Below, in pieces: positions 1 through 10,601 of a stretch of DNA of 64,000 nt. The notes below the pieces were generated by a model. The model was not told where the DNA came from, did no database searches, and saw nothing but the letters and a program-made list of their open reading frames with translations. The stretch covers positions 32,304,152-32,368,151 of the forward strand of contig NC_133536.1 in NCBI RefSeq assembly GCF_048544455.1, in the 5' to 3' direction. Numbering within the stretch: position 1 is the stretch's first letter; each line of letters starts with the position of its first letter. Position numbers and translations under genes: made by a program. The DNA comes from Silene latifolia (taxonomy: Eukaryota > Streptophyta > Magnoliopsida > Caryophyllales > Caryophyllaceae).

Positions 1-18
1 AAGAGCAAAACCGAAAAC

Positions 19-570
19 ATGGAATGCCATCACTGCCACAAGACTGGGCATTGGAGGCGTACATGTCCTGTTTATCATGAGGACATAAAAGCGGGTCGCG
101 TTAAACCTGTTGGTATGTCTTCTCTTTCTTCTACTTTTATTCATATGATTGAGATTAACCACGCAAGTTACGGAACTTGGGTACTAGATACTTGGTTGTG
201 GTTCTCATCTGTGTAATCATGTGCGGGGCTCAAAACATCGAACCCCTCGTAAAGGGTGAGGTGGACTGCGTGTCGGGAATGGAGCACGAGTGGTCTGCCG
301 TCTCGAGGGGAACATACGTAATCCAGCTTTCCTAGCGGATTTGAGTTATTTTTATATAATCGCTATTATGTACCCAGTCTTTCCAAAAACATTATTTCGG
401 TTTCGCACTTGACAAACTTGGTTTTTCATTTGTAATAGAGAATAATACTTGCATTTTCTCATTACACGATATGATTTATGGCAAGGCGGTCTCCATGAAC
501 GGAATTTATGTTTTAGATCGGACCACCGAAATATTACACGTAATGAATAAAAAGTTAAAGGTTGGTGACA
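19..570 (+). pseudogene. Gag zinc knuckle and protease remnant of Copia-A
   Basis: The first 65 codons contain an intact CX2CX4HX4C knuckle (CHHCHKTGHWRRTC), the nucleic-acid binding motif at the end of copia Gag. About 35 residues later comes the start of the aspartic protease active site, WVLDT, but the expected glycine is lost because the frame shifts near position 200. Beyond this, protease-like and pre-integrase sequence continues only in scattered frames with many stops; a YYVPSLSKNIISVSHL stretch typical of this region is readable near 368-415. It is a dead fragment. Confidence 0.75.
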
Positions 571-586
571 AAGATCAAACGTATCT

Positions 587-1230
587 ATGGCAAATCGCCG
601 TATGGGACACATTAATGAGAAACGCGTAAAACAGCTCATCAAGAATGGAGCTATCTCGGCCTTTGATTTTCAATCATTTGGCACGTGTGAATCATGTCTC
701 ATCGGTAAGATGACTCAAATTTCCTTCAAAGGTGTTGGAATGCGCGGCTGGCGACCTATTAGGGCTCATACACACGGATGTATGTGGTCCTATGTCAATC
801 ACCGCACGAGAAGGCTATAGGTATTTCATCACTTTCACGGACGATTTAAGTAGATATGGCTATGTCTACTTAATGAAGCACAAAAGTGAATCCTTTGAGA
901 AATTCAAGGAATACCAGAATAGGGTACAGAACCTATTGGGTAGAAAGATTAAAACACTGCGTTCAGATCGTGGTGGCGAGTATCTTTCTCACGAGTTTGA
1001 TCAACACCTTAAGGACTTTGTGGGATTGCCTTACGCTTAACTCCACCGGAACACCTCAATTGAATGGTGTGTCCGAACGGAGAAATCGAACTTTACTTGA
1101 TATGGTTCGATCCATGATGAGTCACACCGTGTTGCCTGACTCATTATGGGGTTATGCTCTTCTGTCAGCTGCTCTAATACTTAACCGAAGTCCGTCTAAA
1201 GCTGTTGACAAGACTCCATATGAACTATAG
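587..1230 (+). pseudogene. Copia-A integrase (GAG_pre-integrase and catalytic core), frameshifted
   Basis: The frame from 587 carries the HHCC-type zinc region (GHIN followed by CESC). The frame then shifts near 735-745, and the core continues with HTDVCGP, TFTDDLSRYGY and LRSDRGGEY. A second shift near 1035 leads to NGVSERRNRTL. The catalytic D, D and E are therefore all still visible but in three frames. A stop at about 1228 separates this part from the downstream reverse transcriptase. In an intact element this would insert cDNA into the chromosome; here it cannot be made as one protein. Confidence 0.85.
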
Positions 1231-1248
1231 AAGGGAACGGTCCCTGAC

Positions 1249-2772
1249 TTGTCCTTTATACGGGTTTGGGGCTGCGAGGCTTATGTCAAGTGGAGACACG
1301 AGGATAAGCTCGGCCCGCGATCGGTCAAGACATACTTTATAGGTTATCCTAAAGGAACACTTGGTCATTACTTCTATTCGCCAACCGAACAACGAGTTTT
1401 TGTTGCGGCTAGTGCGACATTCTTAGAGAAGGAATTTCTCGAGAATGCAAAGAGTGATAGAACCTTCGACCTGTCGGAGATTCCAGAACCAAGTACCGAG
1501 CAACTATTAGAGGAACCTATTCCTTCAATCCCGGCTGCGGTAAACATTCCTGAGGAACCTAGGAGGTCGGGAAGAGTCTCTATTCCTCCGGACAGATACA
1601 TTGGTATGGTCGAGGAACATGACATAGATGACATTCTACTCTTAACGAGTAGTGAACCCGCAACCTATAAAGGTGCCATGACTAGTTCTGACTCAAAGCT
1701 ATGGCTTGATGCCATGCAATCCGAGATGGACTCCATGTATGAGAACAACGTGTGGGATCTTGTTGACTTACCTGCTAAGGTTCGTCCCCTTCAATGCAAA
1801 TGGCTTTACAAGATAAACCATTCTGTGGAAGGTCAACAAGATATCTACAAAGCACGACTAGTTGCTAAAGGTTTCACCCAAGTGCCAGGTTTGCACTACG
1901 ATGAGATTTTTGCACCCGTAGTCATGCTGCGTTCCATTCGGATTATCTTAGCGATTGCCGCTTTTCATGACTATGAAATTTGGCAAATGGACGTGAAAAC
2001 CGCCTTCTTAAACGGCTGTTTGGAGGAAGAGTTGTACATGGTACAACCCGAAGGTTTCATCGATCCAGAACATCCTAAGAAAGTGTGCAAGCTTAAGCGT
2101 TCCATTTATGGACTTAAGCAAGCATCAAGGAGTTGGAATCATCGCTTCGACCAAGTGATAAAAGAAAATGGATTTACTCGATCGGTCGAGGAACCATGTC
2201 TATATATCAAGTCGAGTGGGAGCAAGATTGTCTTCCTAATATTGTATGTTGACGACATACTCCTGATTGGGAATGACATACCTCTCTTAACTTTGGTGAA
2301 AATATGGTTGAAAAACCATTTCCAGATGAAAGATCTGGGTGAGGCACAAAGAATTTTGGGCATCCGTATCTATCGAGATAGGTCACGTCGGATGTTATCT
2401 CTCAGTCAGGAGTCTTACATAGACAAAGTCCTAGAGAGATTCAGCATGACTAACTCCAAGAAGGGGTTTCTTCCTATGGCTCCAGGGGTGCATTTGAGCA
2501 AGTCTCAGTCACCAGAGACACCGGAAGAGAAAGAGCGCATGACACGGATTCCTTATGCCTCGGCTATAGGATCAATCATGTATGCCATGATATGCACACG
2601 TCCCGACGTGGCATATGCATTGAGTATGACAAGTCGATTCCAACAGCATCCAGGTGAATCACATTGGCTGGCTGTCAAGAACATTATTAAGTACCTACGG
2701 AGGACTAAAGATTGGGCATTGACTTATGGAGGCGAACAAAAGCTATGCGCAACCGATTCTGTGAGATGCTAG
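1249..2772 (+). pseudogene. Copia-A reverse transcriptase (RVT_2), with end of integrase
   Basis: This open frame of about 507 codons starts in the C-terminal integrase region (VWGCEAYVKWRHEDKLGPRS), runs through a variable linker, and then enters a copia-type reverse transcriptase: WLDAMQSEMDSMYENNVWDL, QMDVKTAFLNGCLEEELYM, SIYGLKQASRSWN and the catalytic YVDDILLIGND around codon 333, then the connection region ending in TRPDVAYALSMTSRF. It is the longest surviving piece of Copia-A. The frame is lost at the RNase H entry near 2750-2772. The start at 1249 is only the beginning of the open frame, since the native protein is a gag-pol polyprotein. Confidence 0.88.
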
Positions 2773-3230
2773 CTTCCAAACGGATCGTGATGACTCGAAA
2801 TCTCGGCTGGATTCGTTTTTACTCTTAATGGCGCTGCGATCACCGGAAGAGTTCCAAACAAACTGTTACAGCAGATTCTATGACTGAGTCCGAGTACTAT
2901 GCCGCGTCTGAAGCTACAAAGGAAGCGATATGGATGCGTCAATTCTTACATGGACTATCTGTAGTGCCTAGTTCGAATGACCCGATCACCATCTATTGCG
3001 ACAATAGTGGTGCCATCTTCCAAGCTAAGGAGCCAAAGTCTAGCAACAAGTCTAGACATGTACAAAGGAAAGCTCATCTAATCCGAGATTACGTGGAGCA
3101 AAAGGAAGTAGTGATAGAAAAGATTGCTACAGATGATAACATAGCAGATCCTCTCACTAAACCATTACGACAAGATAAGCATGAAGGGCACGTTAATTCC
3201 ATGGGAATAAAACGTGTTCCTAAGTTGTAG
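2773..3230 (+). pseudogene. Copia-A RNase H domain, frameshifted at its start
   Basis: After the break near 2760 the start of RNase H (SFQTDRDDSKS-like) is scrambled over about 100 bases. From 2880 it reads openly for 116 codons: TESEYYAASEATKEAIWMRQ, IYCDNSGAI, KSRHVQRKAHLIRDYVEQ and ADPLTKPL, ending at a TAG at 3228-3230. These are the usual C-terminal blocks of copia RNase H. In the corresponding Copia-B fragment the same blocks read TEAKYLAASEAAKEAVWIRQ and so on, showing that the two are related but distinct elements. Confidence 0.88.
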
Positions 3231-3985
3231 TACTCTTTTATGGATTAGATTCATTCTCCTTTGTACTCTATACGACATCATCGTTTTGATATTTATATAT
3301 ATCTTGTTTTTCATGTGGATTTGTACGACAAATTTTGAACACCACAAAGTGAACTGAACAAACATTATATTTTAGTCCTTAATTGCCCACATGAGCTGAT
3401 AACTCTGGCAATTATTTTGTGACGTTGGTTGATGGTGGGTTCAACGAGCCATAAGTCAACCTGTTGACTGACCAATCACAGAGGCGATTTGTACGGATAT
3501 TTCGTAGGACACAATTGTGACATCGACGTGGAGTCCTAAATGTTTTATAACATTCGGTGCCCGGTCGTGGATAGGACTTCCATGGTGATCCTAAGAGTCG
3601 ATTCTTTTGACTATCGACTGTCTCTTGAGACTAAGGCAGATTTTGGGTGACTTTGGTTTCTTTCTCACGGTCATCCGTAACAGGGGGCCAAGTAGATTTT
3701 TTCTGGGTCATTTCATGCTGAGCTTAGATCGGAAGGAGTTCGAGTTGAAGGAAATATTCAGCCTTTATCGGTACTCGATATTTCTCGGGGCCACTCGAGG
3801 AGTCAGAATCGAAATGCATGGCCATGCTCGGATACGGATTTGTTTTATCAGTTAAGTTACTCTCTAGTCGGGGAAACCACTCTTGATACAGATCGATTGT
3901 AAAATACGACCTTTGCGGATCCGGATCTGCAAATTGTTTTACATTGAGTGGGAGAAATTTTAAATGAATATGAGAATCGGTTATC
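3231..3985. other. 3' untranslated region of Copia-A
   Basis: There is no gene here. The sequence lies between the pol stop and the polypurine tract. It matches, with divergence, the equivalent parts of Copia-B (8748-9420) and Copia-G (about 41880-42560): all contain a GAGTCGATTCTTTTGACT block, a GGCCACTCGAGGAGT block, and an ATTGAGTGGGAGA purine tract (here 3943-3955) 50-60 bases before the main polypurine tract. The shared blocks show that the three copia elements belong to one lineage. Confidence 0.7.
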
Positions 3986-4131
3986 GCACATACACTTGTA
4001 CGGACAAGTGGGAGTTTGTTGGAGCTTGTGTCCTCCAGTTAGTGCGGATAACGTCATTGCACATACACTTGTACGGACAAGTGGGAGCTTGTTAGGGTTG
4101 GTGTCCTTAACAGTTAGTGCAAGGACATATA
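3986..4131 (+). repeat. 73-bp tandem duplication over the polypurine tract and LTR start
   Basis: The unit starting at 3986 (GCACATACACTTGTACGG, then ACAAGTGGGAG and TTGTTGG) is repeated from 4059 with changes. Each copy contains a polypurine tract AAGTGGGAG and a TGTT start of an LTR, at 4017 and at 4090. The sequence after 4090 continues as a normal LTR, so 4090 is the more likely true boundary and 4017 a duplicated one. Confidence 0.75.
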
Positions 4132-5083
4132 AATCTCTAAAAGGATCAAAGGGCATACTTTTGGTATTATTATCAGTTGATCCACGTTTATCAATAACGG
4201 TTGGCTTGCTAGATAAGTTTGACGTTATTGTCATACCGATGGCGGTGATCAACTGGTCCCTAAAAGTCACACCTGTAGGATACGTTTGAGAGATGTGACG
4301 GTATGAAAATACAGTCATGTAGATGCCAAATTTGACTAACCAGTTAGTCCGAGTTATTTGACTAGTAATTAGTCAAAAAAATATGATGTTGAGATATTTT
4401 ATTTAATAGGGATTAAATAATAATGGCTAAGGCGAATTAAGCAGTTAATTCGTAAATTGAATATAAACGATTTATATTTAATTAATGTATATTGAATAAA
4501 TTATACAATACCGTCTTTGTCGGACATGCATTAATAATTCAACTAACCCGTGTTATTAGTTGATATTTTAATAGCCGATAACCGATGACGATTTATAATA
4601 AAAAACCGCGTCATATACATTTTAGCAAGACGAGTCGGATCAGTCGGATCACGAGTTAAATGAGGAGAAAGTGGAAAGCCCACTTCCTCCTCTAGTGACT
4701 CGCGGACCGAGGCCCTCAAAAGGAGAGGTTTCCTCTCCTTTGAAACCTAATTGTCATTAGTAAAACATAATTAGGGTTTCAGTGCAATTTTCTCTGAAAT
4801 TCCTAGATCTCACATCGACAAAACTCACAATAGCTTTCTCAATATTGCAAGTCAATTAGAAAGCATCTCTAGCACAAGGGCATAGTCTCAGACGGTCTTG
4901 GGTGCAACGATTAGGAGGAAATCTCTGTTGATTTCTGTTCTTTACGCCGCACTACAAAGGACCCGAGGTTGATTCTTAATCTTTATCGTTTCATTGTTGT
5001 ATTTCGTTTATGACCATATTTCACATGTTAAATTTACGTTATAGTCCTAAATTTAAAGGGTCTTATACGGATATTACCCCTCA
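4090..5083 (+). repeat. 3' LTR of Copia-A
   Basis: It begins with TGTTAGGGTTGGTGTCC right after a polypurine tract. It shares with the LTRs of Copia-B and Copia-G the GTGTCC block near the start and a GGCGGTGATCAACTG block about 150 bases in (4241-4255). The right end is not certain; 5083 (CA) is chosen because Copia-B coding sequence resumes a few bases later. A shorter LTR ending near 4990-5020 with some filler after it is possible. Confidence 0.6.
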
Positions 5084-6007
5084 GAAACACTTCCAGATGA
5101 AGGACTTGGGAGAGGCACAACGAATCTTGGGTATCCGGATCTATAGGGATAGGTCCAAGAGGATACTAGCATTGAGTCAAGAAACTTATATTGACAAAGT
5201 TCTTGACCGGTTCAATATGAAAGACTCCAAGAGAGGATTTCTACCTATGGGCCAAGGGATTACTTTGAGCAAGTCACAGTCTCCCTCTACCCCTAAGGAT
5301 ATTGAACACATGAAGACCGTCCTTTATGCTTCTGTTGTTGGGTCTATCATGTATGCTATAATTTGCACTCGTCCCGACGTTGCGTATACCTTGAGCATGA
5401 CAAGTCGTTATCAAGCCAAGCCTGGTGAGAGGCACTGGATAGCCGTAAAGAACATCCTTAAGTACTTGAGAAGGACTAAGGATTCGTTCTTAGTGTTTGG
5501 AGGAGAAACTGAGTTGCCTGTAAGAGGTTACACGGACGCAAGTTTTCAAACCGACCGGGATGACATGAAATCCCAATCCGGCTATATGTGTTTATGCTAA
5601 ATCGAGGAGCTGTTTGCTGGAAGAGCTTCAAGCAAAGCGTTACTGCGGATTCTACAACAGAGGCTAAGTACCTTGCAGCGTCTGAGGCTGCGAAGGAAGC
5701 TGTTTGGATTAGGCAATTCATGGAGGGGACAGGAGTAGTCCATTCCGCCAAAGATCCGATCACTCTATATTGTGATAACAGTGGAGCTATTTTTCAAGCC
5801 AAAGAGCCGAAGTCTAGTAACAAATCTAGACACATTGAAAGGAAATACCATATAATTAGAGATTATGTGGAAAGGAAGAAAATTGACATTTGTAAGGTTG
5901 GGACAGATGATGATATTGCTGATCCTTTAACCAAGCCTTTATCAAAGGCTAAGCATGATGGTCATGTCGTCGCAATGGGATTGAGACGAGTACCATGTTT
6001 TCTTTAG
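5084..6007 (+). pseudogene. Copia-B reverse transcriptase C-terminus and RNase H
   Basis: From about 5088 the frame reads HFQMKDLGEAQRILGIRIYR, YIDKVLDRFNMKDSKRGFLP and TRPDVAYTLSMTSRYQ, the connection region of copia reverse transcriptase, and enters RNase H (GYTDASFQTDRDDMKSQSGY). One frameshift near 5585-5592 is followed by a second open frame with VTADSTTEAKYLAASEAAKE, LYCDNSGAIFQAKEPKS and ADPLTKPLSKAKHDGHV up to the TAG at 6005-6007. The catalytic YVDD part is missing, because it would lie beyond the Copia-A insertion. Non-functional. Confidence 0.88.
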
Positions 6008-6106
6008 ATTATGGATATGTAATAATTGGATAGTGTATCTCTTATTATATATATGATAATCACATTCATTGTTTTCGCAATCATTCTTTTATGAATATTT
6101 TATTTA

Positions 6107-6121
6107 GTTTGACTAAATTTT
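6107..6121. repeat. 15-bp target-site duplication of the LINE (second copy 8733-8747)
   Basis: GTTTGACTAAATTTT occurs at 6107-6121 next to the poly(T) end of the LINE and again at 8733-8747 at its truncated end. A duplication of about 15 bp next to a poly(A) tail is the signature of target-primed reverse transcription. Confidence 0.92.
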
Positions 6122-8732
6122 TTTATTTTTTTTTTGCAAGAAAGGCAAGCCACTTTTATTCTTCCATAAAGGGAATAAATAGGCCAAATCTTATAAAGTA
6201 GAACCAACTATGAAACCAATCAACCATTACAAGCTACCCGGAATATCACATGCCTACATGTAGGTAATACATGTAATATCCTAGTACTTACAATAAACTG
6301 TATTCTCTTAACTACATATTGAATATCATGTTCAATACCCTGAAAAATGCGGATGTTTCGTTCTTCCCAAATACTATAAACCAGTGCAGCAACACAACCT
6401 GAAAACCATAAAGCCTTCCAGTGCTTCTTGGCTCTCCTGCTTACAATCCAGTTAAGTTCCCTTTTCAGCTGCATAGATCGTCCTGAAATCTTCATCCAGT
6501 AGAGAAGCATGGACCAAATAGCTGATGAAAAAGAACACTTGAAGAATAAATGAGCGTGAGATTCTGCATCCTGCTTACACAATACACACCAATTCACCAA
6601 ACATATACCCCTGCTATTTAGTTGATCAAGTGTTGCCAATTTGTGTTGCATTGCAAGCACCGTGATAATGCTATGCTTTGGCAGAACTGTTCTACTCCAC
6701 ACAGCTATAGACCATCGAACTTTCTCAAACTTTGTTCTGAAATGCTCATAAATCAGGTCAATCCGCAGCTTCCCCTTCTTGACACAGGAATGCAAAATCT
6801 GCAGAACAGCAGCAGGTGAACCAAACTGTTTTATAAGCATATCCTTTACTTGCAAGATATTCCTCCAACTTTCAGAATGCCAAGATTTAATCTCCTGATC
6901 CCAGAAACTTTCATATTTGATATTGTATTCATAATTCCAACTGACCCACAAGTTTTCAGAATGATTCGCAATATTCCAAATCCATTTGCACATTACACTT
7001 CTGTTCCAAGCTAGGACTTCTTTAATGTGAAATCCTCCTTCCTGATGAGGTGCACAACAGGAAACCCAACTCTTCCAAATCAATTTCCTAGTCCCCTCCT
7101 CTGAATTCCAAAGAAAGTTTCTACAAAACTTAGTGATCAATTTTAGGACCCCTTTAGGAATTAACAGAGTTGAGCACCAAAATTGTTCTAATCCAAAGAT
7201 GACAGTCTTTATGAGACTGATCCTACCAGCATAAGACAGTTTGTAGGCTGACCAATGATGCAAAGACTGTTGTATCTTAGCAAGGAGGTCTGCAAACATC
7301 TCTTTGTTAAGCTTACCTGCATTTAGAGGCACCCCAAGATAACGAAATGGGAAGGACCCTTCAATGTAACCTGTTGCATCCAAAATCAACTGTTTAACCT
7401 CCTCTCTAACTCCTCCCATATAGATATTAGTTTTATCTGGATTGGCCTGCAACCCTGATACTTTAGCGAATTTACTCAGAGTATTAGTCACTGCAACTAC
7501 AGAAGGTAGATCACCCCTACTGAAAATCATTAAATCATCTGCAAATATTAAGTGATTTAGCCCTAGTCTACCACACTTTGGGTGATATGAAACCTGAGCC
7601 TCCTTAGGAATACCTCTTAGTAACCTTGATAAAATCTCCATACTCGTGACAAATATGAATGGGGATAATGGATCCCCTTGTCTCAATCCACTACCTCCCT
7701 TGAAAAAACCTGTTACATCACCATTGACCTTGATACTAAACCAAGTGGAGGTGAGACAGCCAAGAATCCATCTCTGAAATTGAGGAGGGAAATGAAACAC
7801 CCTGAGCATCTGAGCAATGAACTCCCATTGCAAAGAATCAAATGCTTTCTTAATGTCCACTTTGATCATACATCGTGGAGAGATTCCATGTTGATTGTAT
7901 CCCTTTACCAAAGCCTGTGTAAGCATGATATTTTCATATAGACTTCTCCCTTTCACAAAAGCACCCTGTTCTTTGCCCACAAGTACTGGCAGCAAAGGCT
8001 TGAGTCTTTCACAAAGAACTTTACTGATGGTTTTGTAGATTACAGAACAGCAAGCAATGGGTCTATAGTCCATGACTGTGGAGACCACTGCCTTTTTAGG
8101 TATCAATGCCAAAAGAGTGGTGTTAGCTTGCTTTTGCATTGATCCTTTCCTAAAGAAATCCTGAATAGCAGTACAGAAATCCCCCTTAATGACCTCCCAA
8201 GAATGCTTGAAGAAATGAGAAGAGAACCCATCTTGACCAGGGCTCTTATTTGAGTCTATAGAAAAGAGGGCTTTCCTGATTTCTCCTTCCTCAACAGGCT
8301 TGCATAAATTTGGCCAATCAGCTTCATCAACTTTTGGCCCTTCCAAAGAATCAGGATTCAATGATTCAGTATCCTTTCTTTCTCCTAACAACCACTTGTA
8401 ATAGTCCACAAAAGCTGCATTTACATTTTGGACTCCTTCCTGAATCTGACCCTGCCTATCCTGGATCTTCCCAATTATACTTTGGTGCTTCCTGACAGCT
8501 ATTCTGGTGAAAAAATATCTCGTAGGTGCATCATTGTGATGAATAGCCTGAATCTTTGCCCTCTGCAATAAAGAACTCCTTTCTATCCCCTTAACCTTCA
8601 GATAGTGCTCCAGATAGTCCTTCTCCTGAGACAATAGATCAGAATTTAGAGGATCTAATTGAATCTGAATCTGACAATCCTTCAGAGCTTGGTGAGCCAG
8701 ATGAACTTGCTGAGAAATCCCCACAAAATGAT
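6122..8732 (-). mobile_element. 5'-truncated L1-type LINE retrotransposon
   Basis: On the minus strand it begins inside the second ORF (at 8732) and ends with a poly(A) tail, seen on the plus strand as a T-run at 6122-6135. It is bounded by perfect 15-bp target duplications. It has split the 3' UTR of Copia-B, because the sequence on both sides continues the Copia-B/Copia-G type 3' UTR. The 5' truncation has removed the endonuclease and the first ORF. The remaining ORF has no stops, which suggests a fairly recent insertion. Confidence 0.93.
6220..8724 (-). CDS. LINE ORF2 fragment: reverse transcriptase plus zf-RVT domain
   Basis: This frame of 834 codons is open to the truncation point at 8732, so the first codon shown (GTG) is not a real start. 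The first 150 residues are the linker between endonuclease and reverse transcriptase. The polymerase follows: LLALIPKKAVVSTVMDYRPI, GAFVKGRSLYENIMLTQALV, KVDIKKAFDSLQWEF, GLRQGDPLSPFIFV and the catalytic HLIFADDLMIFS near 7520-7560. The C-terminal zinc-binding zf-RVT region (WCVLCKQDAESHAHLFFKCS) is near 6510-6600. The apurinic endonuclease is absent. In a full element this protein nicks DNA and copies its own RNA there; this copy cannot move by itself and has no promoter. Confidence 0.92.
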   Translation of the reverse strand: MGISQQVHLAHQALKDCQIQIQLDPLNSDLLSQEKDYLEHYLKVKGIERSSLLQRAKIQAIHHNDAPTRYFFTRIAVRKHQSIIGKIQDRQGQIQEGVQNVNAAFVDYYKWLLGERKDTESLNPDSLEGPKVDEADWPNLCKPVEEGEIRKALFSIDSNKSPGQDGFSSHFFKHSWEVIKGDFCTAIQDFFRKGSMQKQANTTLLALIPKKAVVSTVMDYRPIACCSVIYKTISKVLCERLKPLLPVLVGKEQGAFVKGRSLYENIMLTQALVKGYNQHGISPRCMIKVDIKKAFDSLQWEFIAQMLRVFHFPPQFQRWILGCLTSTWFSIKVNGDVTGFFKGGSGLRQGDPLSPFIFVTSMEILSRLLRGIPKEAQVSYHPKCGRLGLNHLIFADDLMIFSRGDLPSVVAVTNTLSKFAKVSGLQANPDKTNIYMGGVREEVKQLILDATGYIEGSFPFRYLGVPLNAGKLNKEMFADLLAKIQQSLHHWSAYKLSYAGRISLIKTVIFGLEQFWCSTLLIPKGVLKLITKFCRNFLWNSEEGTRKLIWKSWVSCCAPHQEGGFHIKEVLAWNRSVMCKWIWNIANHSENLWVSWNYEYNIKYESFWDQEIKSWHSESWRNILQVKDMLIKQFGSPAAVLQILHSCVKKGKLRIDLIYEHFRTKFEKVRWSIAVWSRTVLPKHSIITVLAMQHKLATLDQLNSRGICLVNWCVLCKQDAESHAHLFFKCSFSSAIWSMLLYWMKISGRSMQLKRELNWIVSRRAKKHWKALWFSGCVAALVYSIWEERNIRIFQGIEHDIQYVVKRIQFIVSTRILHVLPTCRHVIFRVACNG

Positions 8733-8747
8733 GTTTGACTAAATTTT

Positions 8748-9438
8748 ATTGCCGTGTTTATCTGAATAAGTTGTGGAGACAATGTTGAACACTATTCAAG
8801 TGAATAAGATGAACATTGTATTTTGTCCCTAGTCACTTAATGAGGTGACGTCTCGGAGTGACTAGATTGTAAGTCGATTGATTGTTGTTCAACACCATAA
8901 GGTCATATGTGATGACTGGTCGATTACATAGGCAAAGTGTGTGACACTTTGCCGGACAGTGACTATTTAGAGAGTCCCTAAGTTCTATTATAGACGCCTG
9001 GTCGTGGCAGGGATCTCTAAGATGTTTTAATGAGTCGATTCTTTTGACTGGAAACTATTATCTGAGCAAGTGCAGTTTCTGAGTGACTTTGGTTTTTGTC
9101 CTAGGTCGTGCCGTGAAAGGAGGCCAAAAGGGCATTTACTAGGTCATGGTGATCTGTATTGTGCAATAGGATAGATAGGGCAGACAGGAACTGTCCACCC
9201 ACGTTGGGTAACTATATCTCAAGGCCACTCGAGGAGTTAATGACTACAAATGCGTGGCCACGCTCGGAAGTAATTTGTGATATATTTTTCCGGTCAGGTA
9301 GTCACACTCCCGATCGAGAAAACCACTCGTGATATGTTCATGTGCAAGTGCGACCTCAAAGATACCTTGCATTGAGTGGGAGATTAAAACGGACAAGAGA
9401 ATTGGTAGCGCACACCTTGTGTCGGAGAAGTGGGAAAT
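8748..9438. other. 3' untranslated region and polypurine tract of Copia-B
   Basis: This stretch is non-coding. It continues the 3' UTR interrupted by the LINE, with the blocks shared with Copia-A and Copia-G (GAGTCGATTCTTTTGACT near 9033, GGCCACTCGAGGAGT near 9224). A first purine tract, ATTGAGTGGGAGA, lies at 9371-9383. The polypurine tract proper, GAAGTGGGAAA, lies at 9427-9437 directly before the LTR. Confidence 0.75.
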
Positions 9439-10601
9439 TGTTGGAGTTAGTGTCCTCCACAATAGTGCGTTTACATAATAAATCTCATTAATGGAATATC
9501 ATCAAATATTTAATTATTTGATCCTCGTCAGTTGATTAACGTAAATCGATAACGATTGGTTGACTAGAGTTTGACGTTATTGTCGTGAGACGGCGGTGAT
9601 CAACTGACCCCTTTCGGTCACACCTAAAGGAACGAACCCCAATTGACAACTAATTAATTGTATGAGATACAATTAATTTAGTCCCTTGATTTATAGACTA
9701 AAAGGTTAGTCGATTATTTTTAGAGAGATTTCGAGTTGCGAACTCGAGGCACGACAGTTATTATTTAATTATGCGATAATTGAATAATAAATTTTGGGAG
9801 ACGGGTTTTAGTTAATTAAATGTTAATTCACTAAAATTGTACTAATTGATTAATGTGATTAATATTAGTACGTAAATAATATGTGTAGTGGTACACGTAT
9901 ATTTACAGAGTGATTTGGACGAATTAATTATGGAAGTATTTAAACATGAAACGATGTTTAAAATAAAATTACACGTACGACAAATATAAGAACCAATATG
10001 GACCCGTAAATGGGAAAGTGGACCGTGTAAAATAGAGTAGTTGATGATTAGGAACATAATCATTTCACGTTACTTTATATACTTCCATAAGTTATCTTAT
10101 TATTGATTTTGAATGTGATATAAGATTAAATAATATAAGACAATTTGTCCACTCCTACACTCTACTCTCCCACCGGTTTTCCCCCATATACACTCCAAAA
10201 TGTTTGCTTATTTTTCACACAACAACATTTGAACATTTTGCATGTGTATCTTCTTCTCTCTAAAAATAATAAAGCATCCTCTTACTAAGATTGTTAGTAT
10301 ACAAAATTAATATTTACTAAGAGAGTTAGTAATATTAAAATATTATCAAGGGTATAATTTTAACAAGTTTCTAGTTAAATACTTGTTAGATTTTTGGGTT
10401 GAGTTCTTGGGTGCAACTTGAACGAGACTTTCTTTTTGAAGTTTTTTCAAGGAGGATCATCCATATCTTTTTAGCTCAAGAACAAACTAGTAAGGTGATC
10501 TAGTTTGTGCCCATTTTACGATAAAATCAATGTAAGGAAATTGTTTTTGCTTAAACTTTCATTTTTATGCTTTTATATTTGCATGCATGTTACATAGATC
10601 A
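9439..10601 (+). repeat. 3' LTR of Copia-B
   Basis: It starts with TGTTGGAGTTAGTGTCCTCC just after the polypurine tract, as in Copia-G. It contains the GACGGCGGTGATCAACTGA block shared by the group. It ends near GCATGCATGTTACATAGATCA; the comparable end of the Copia-G LTR also follows a GCATGCAT block, so 10601 is the best boundary. About 1163 bp long, close to the 1208 bp of the Copia-G 5' LTR. The 5' LTR and left target duplication are outside the window. Confidence 0.75.

Larger units (their letters stand above)
1..5083 (+). mobile_element. Copia-A: 3' part of a decayed Ty1/copia retrotransposon
   Basis: The order gag zinc knuckle, protease remnant, integrase, reverse transcriptase, RNase H, polypurine tract and LTR is that of Ty1/copia. 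The pol sequence and the TGTTGG-type LTR start suggest the Tork/Angela (BARE-like) lineage; that lineage call is family knowledge and less sure. The 5' LTR and most of gag lie outside the window. Several frameshifts and stops make it non-functional. The right end is inferred: recognisable Copia-B reverse transcriptase sequence starts at about 5088, and a CA end at 5083 followed by GAAAC would fit a copia insertion. The matching left target duplication would be outside the window. Confidence 0.85.
5084..10601 (+). mobile_element. Copia-B: Ty1/copia element interrupted by Copia-A and a LINE
   Basis: It has the C-terminal reverse transcriptase, RNase H, 3' UTR (split by the LINE), polypurine tract and 3' LTR. 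The coding sequence starts abruptly in the middle of reverse transcriptase at about 5088, exactly where Copia-A ends. The simplest reading is that Copia-A inserted into Copia-B and that the 5' half of Copia-B lies left of the window. A plain deletion is the alternative. Its right side borders CACTA-D sequence, so Copia-B probably inserted into that transposon. Confidence 0.75.
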
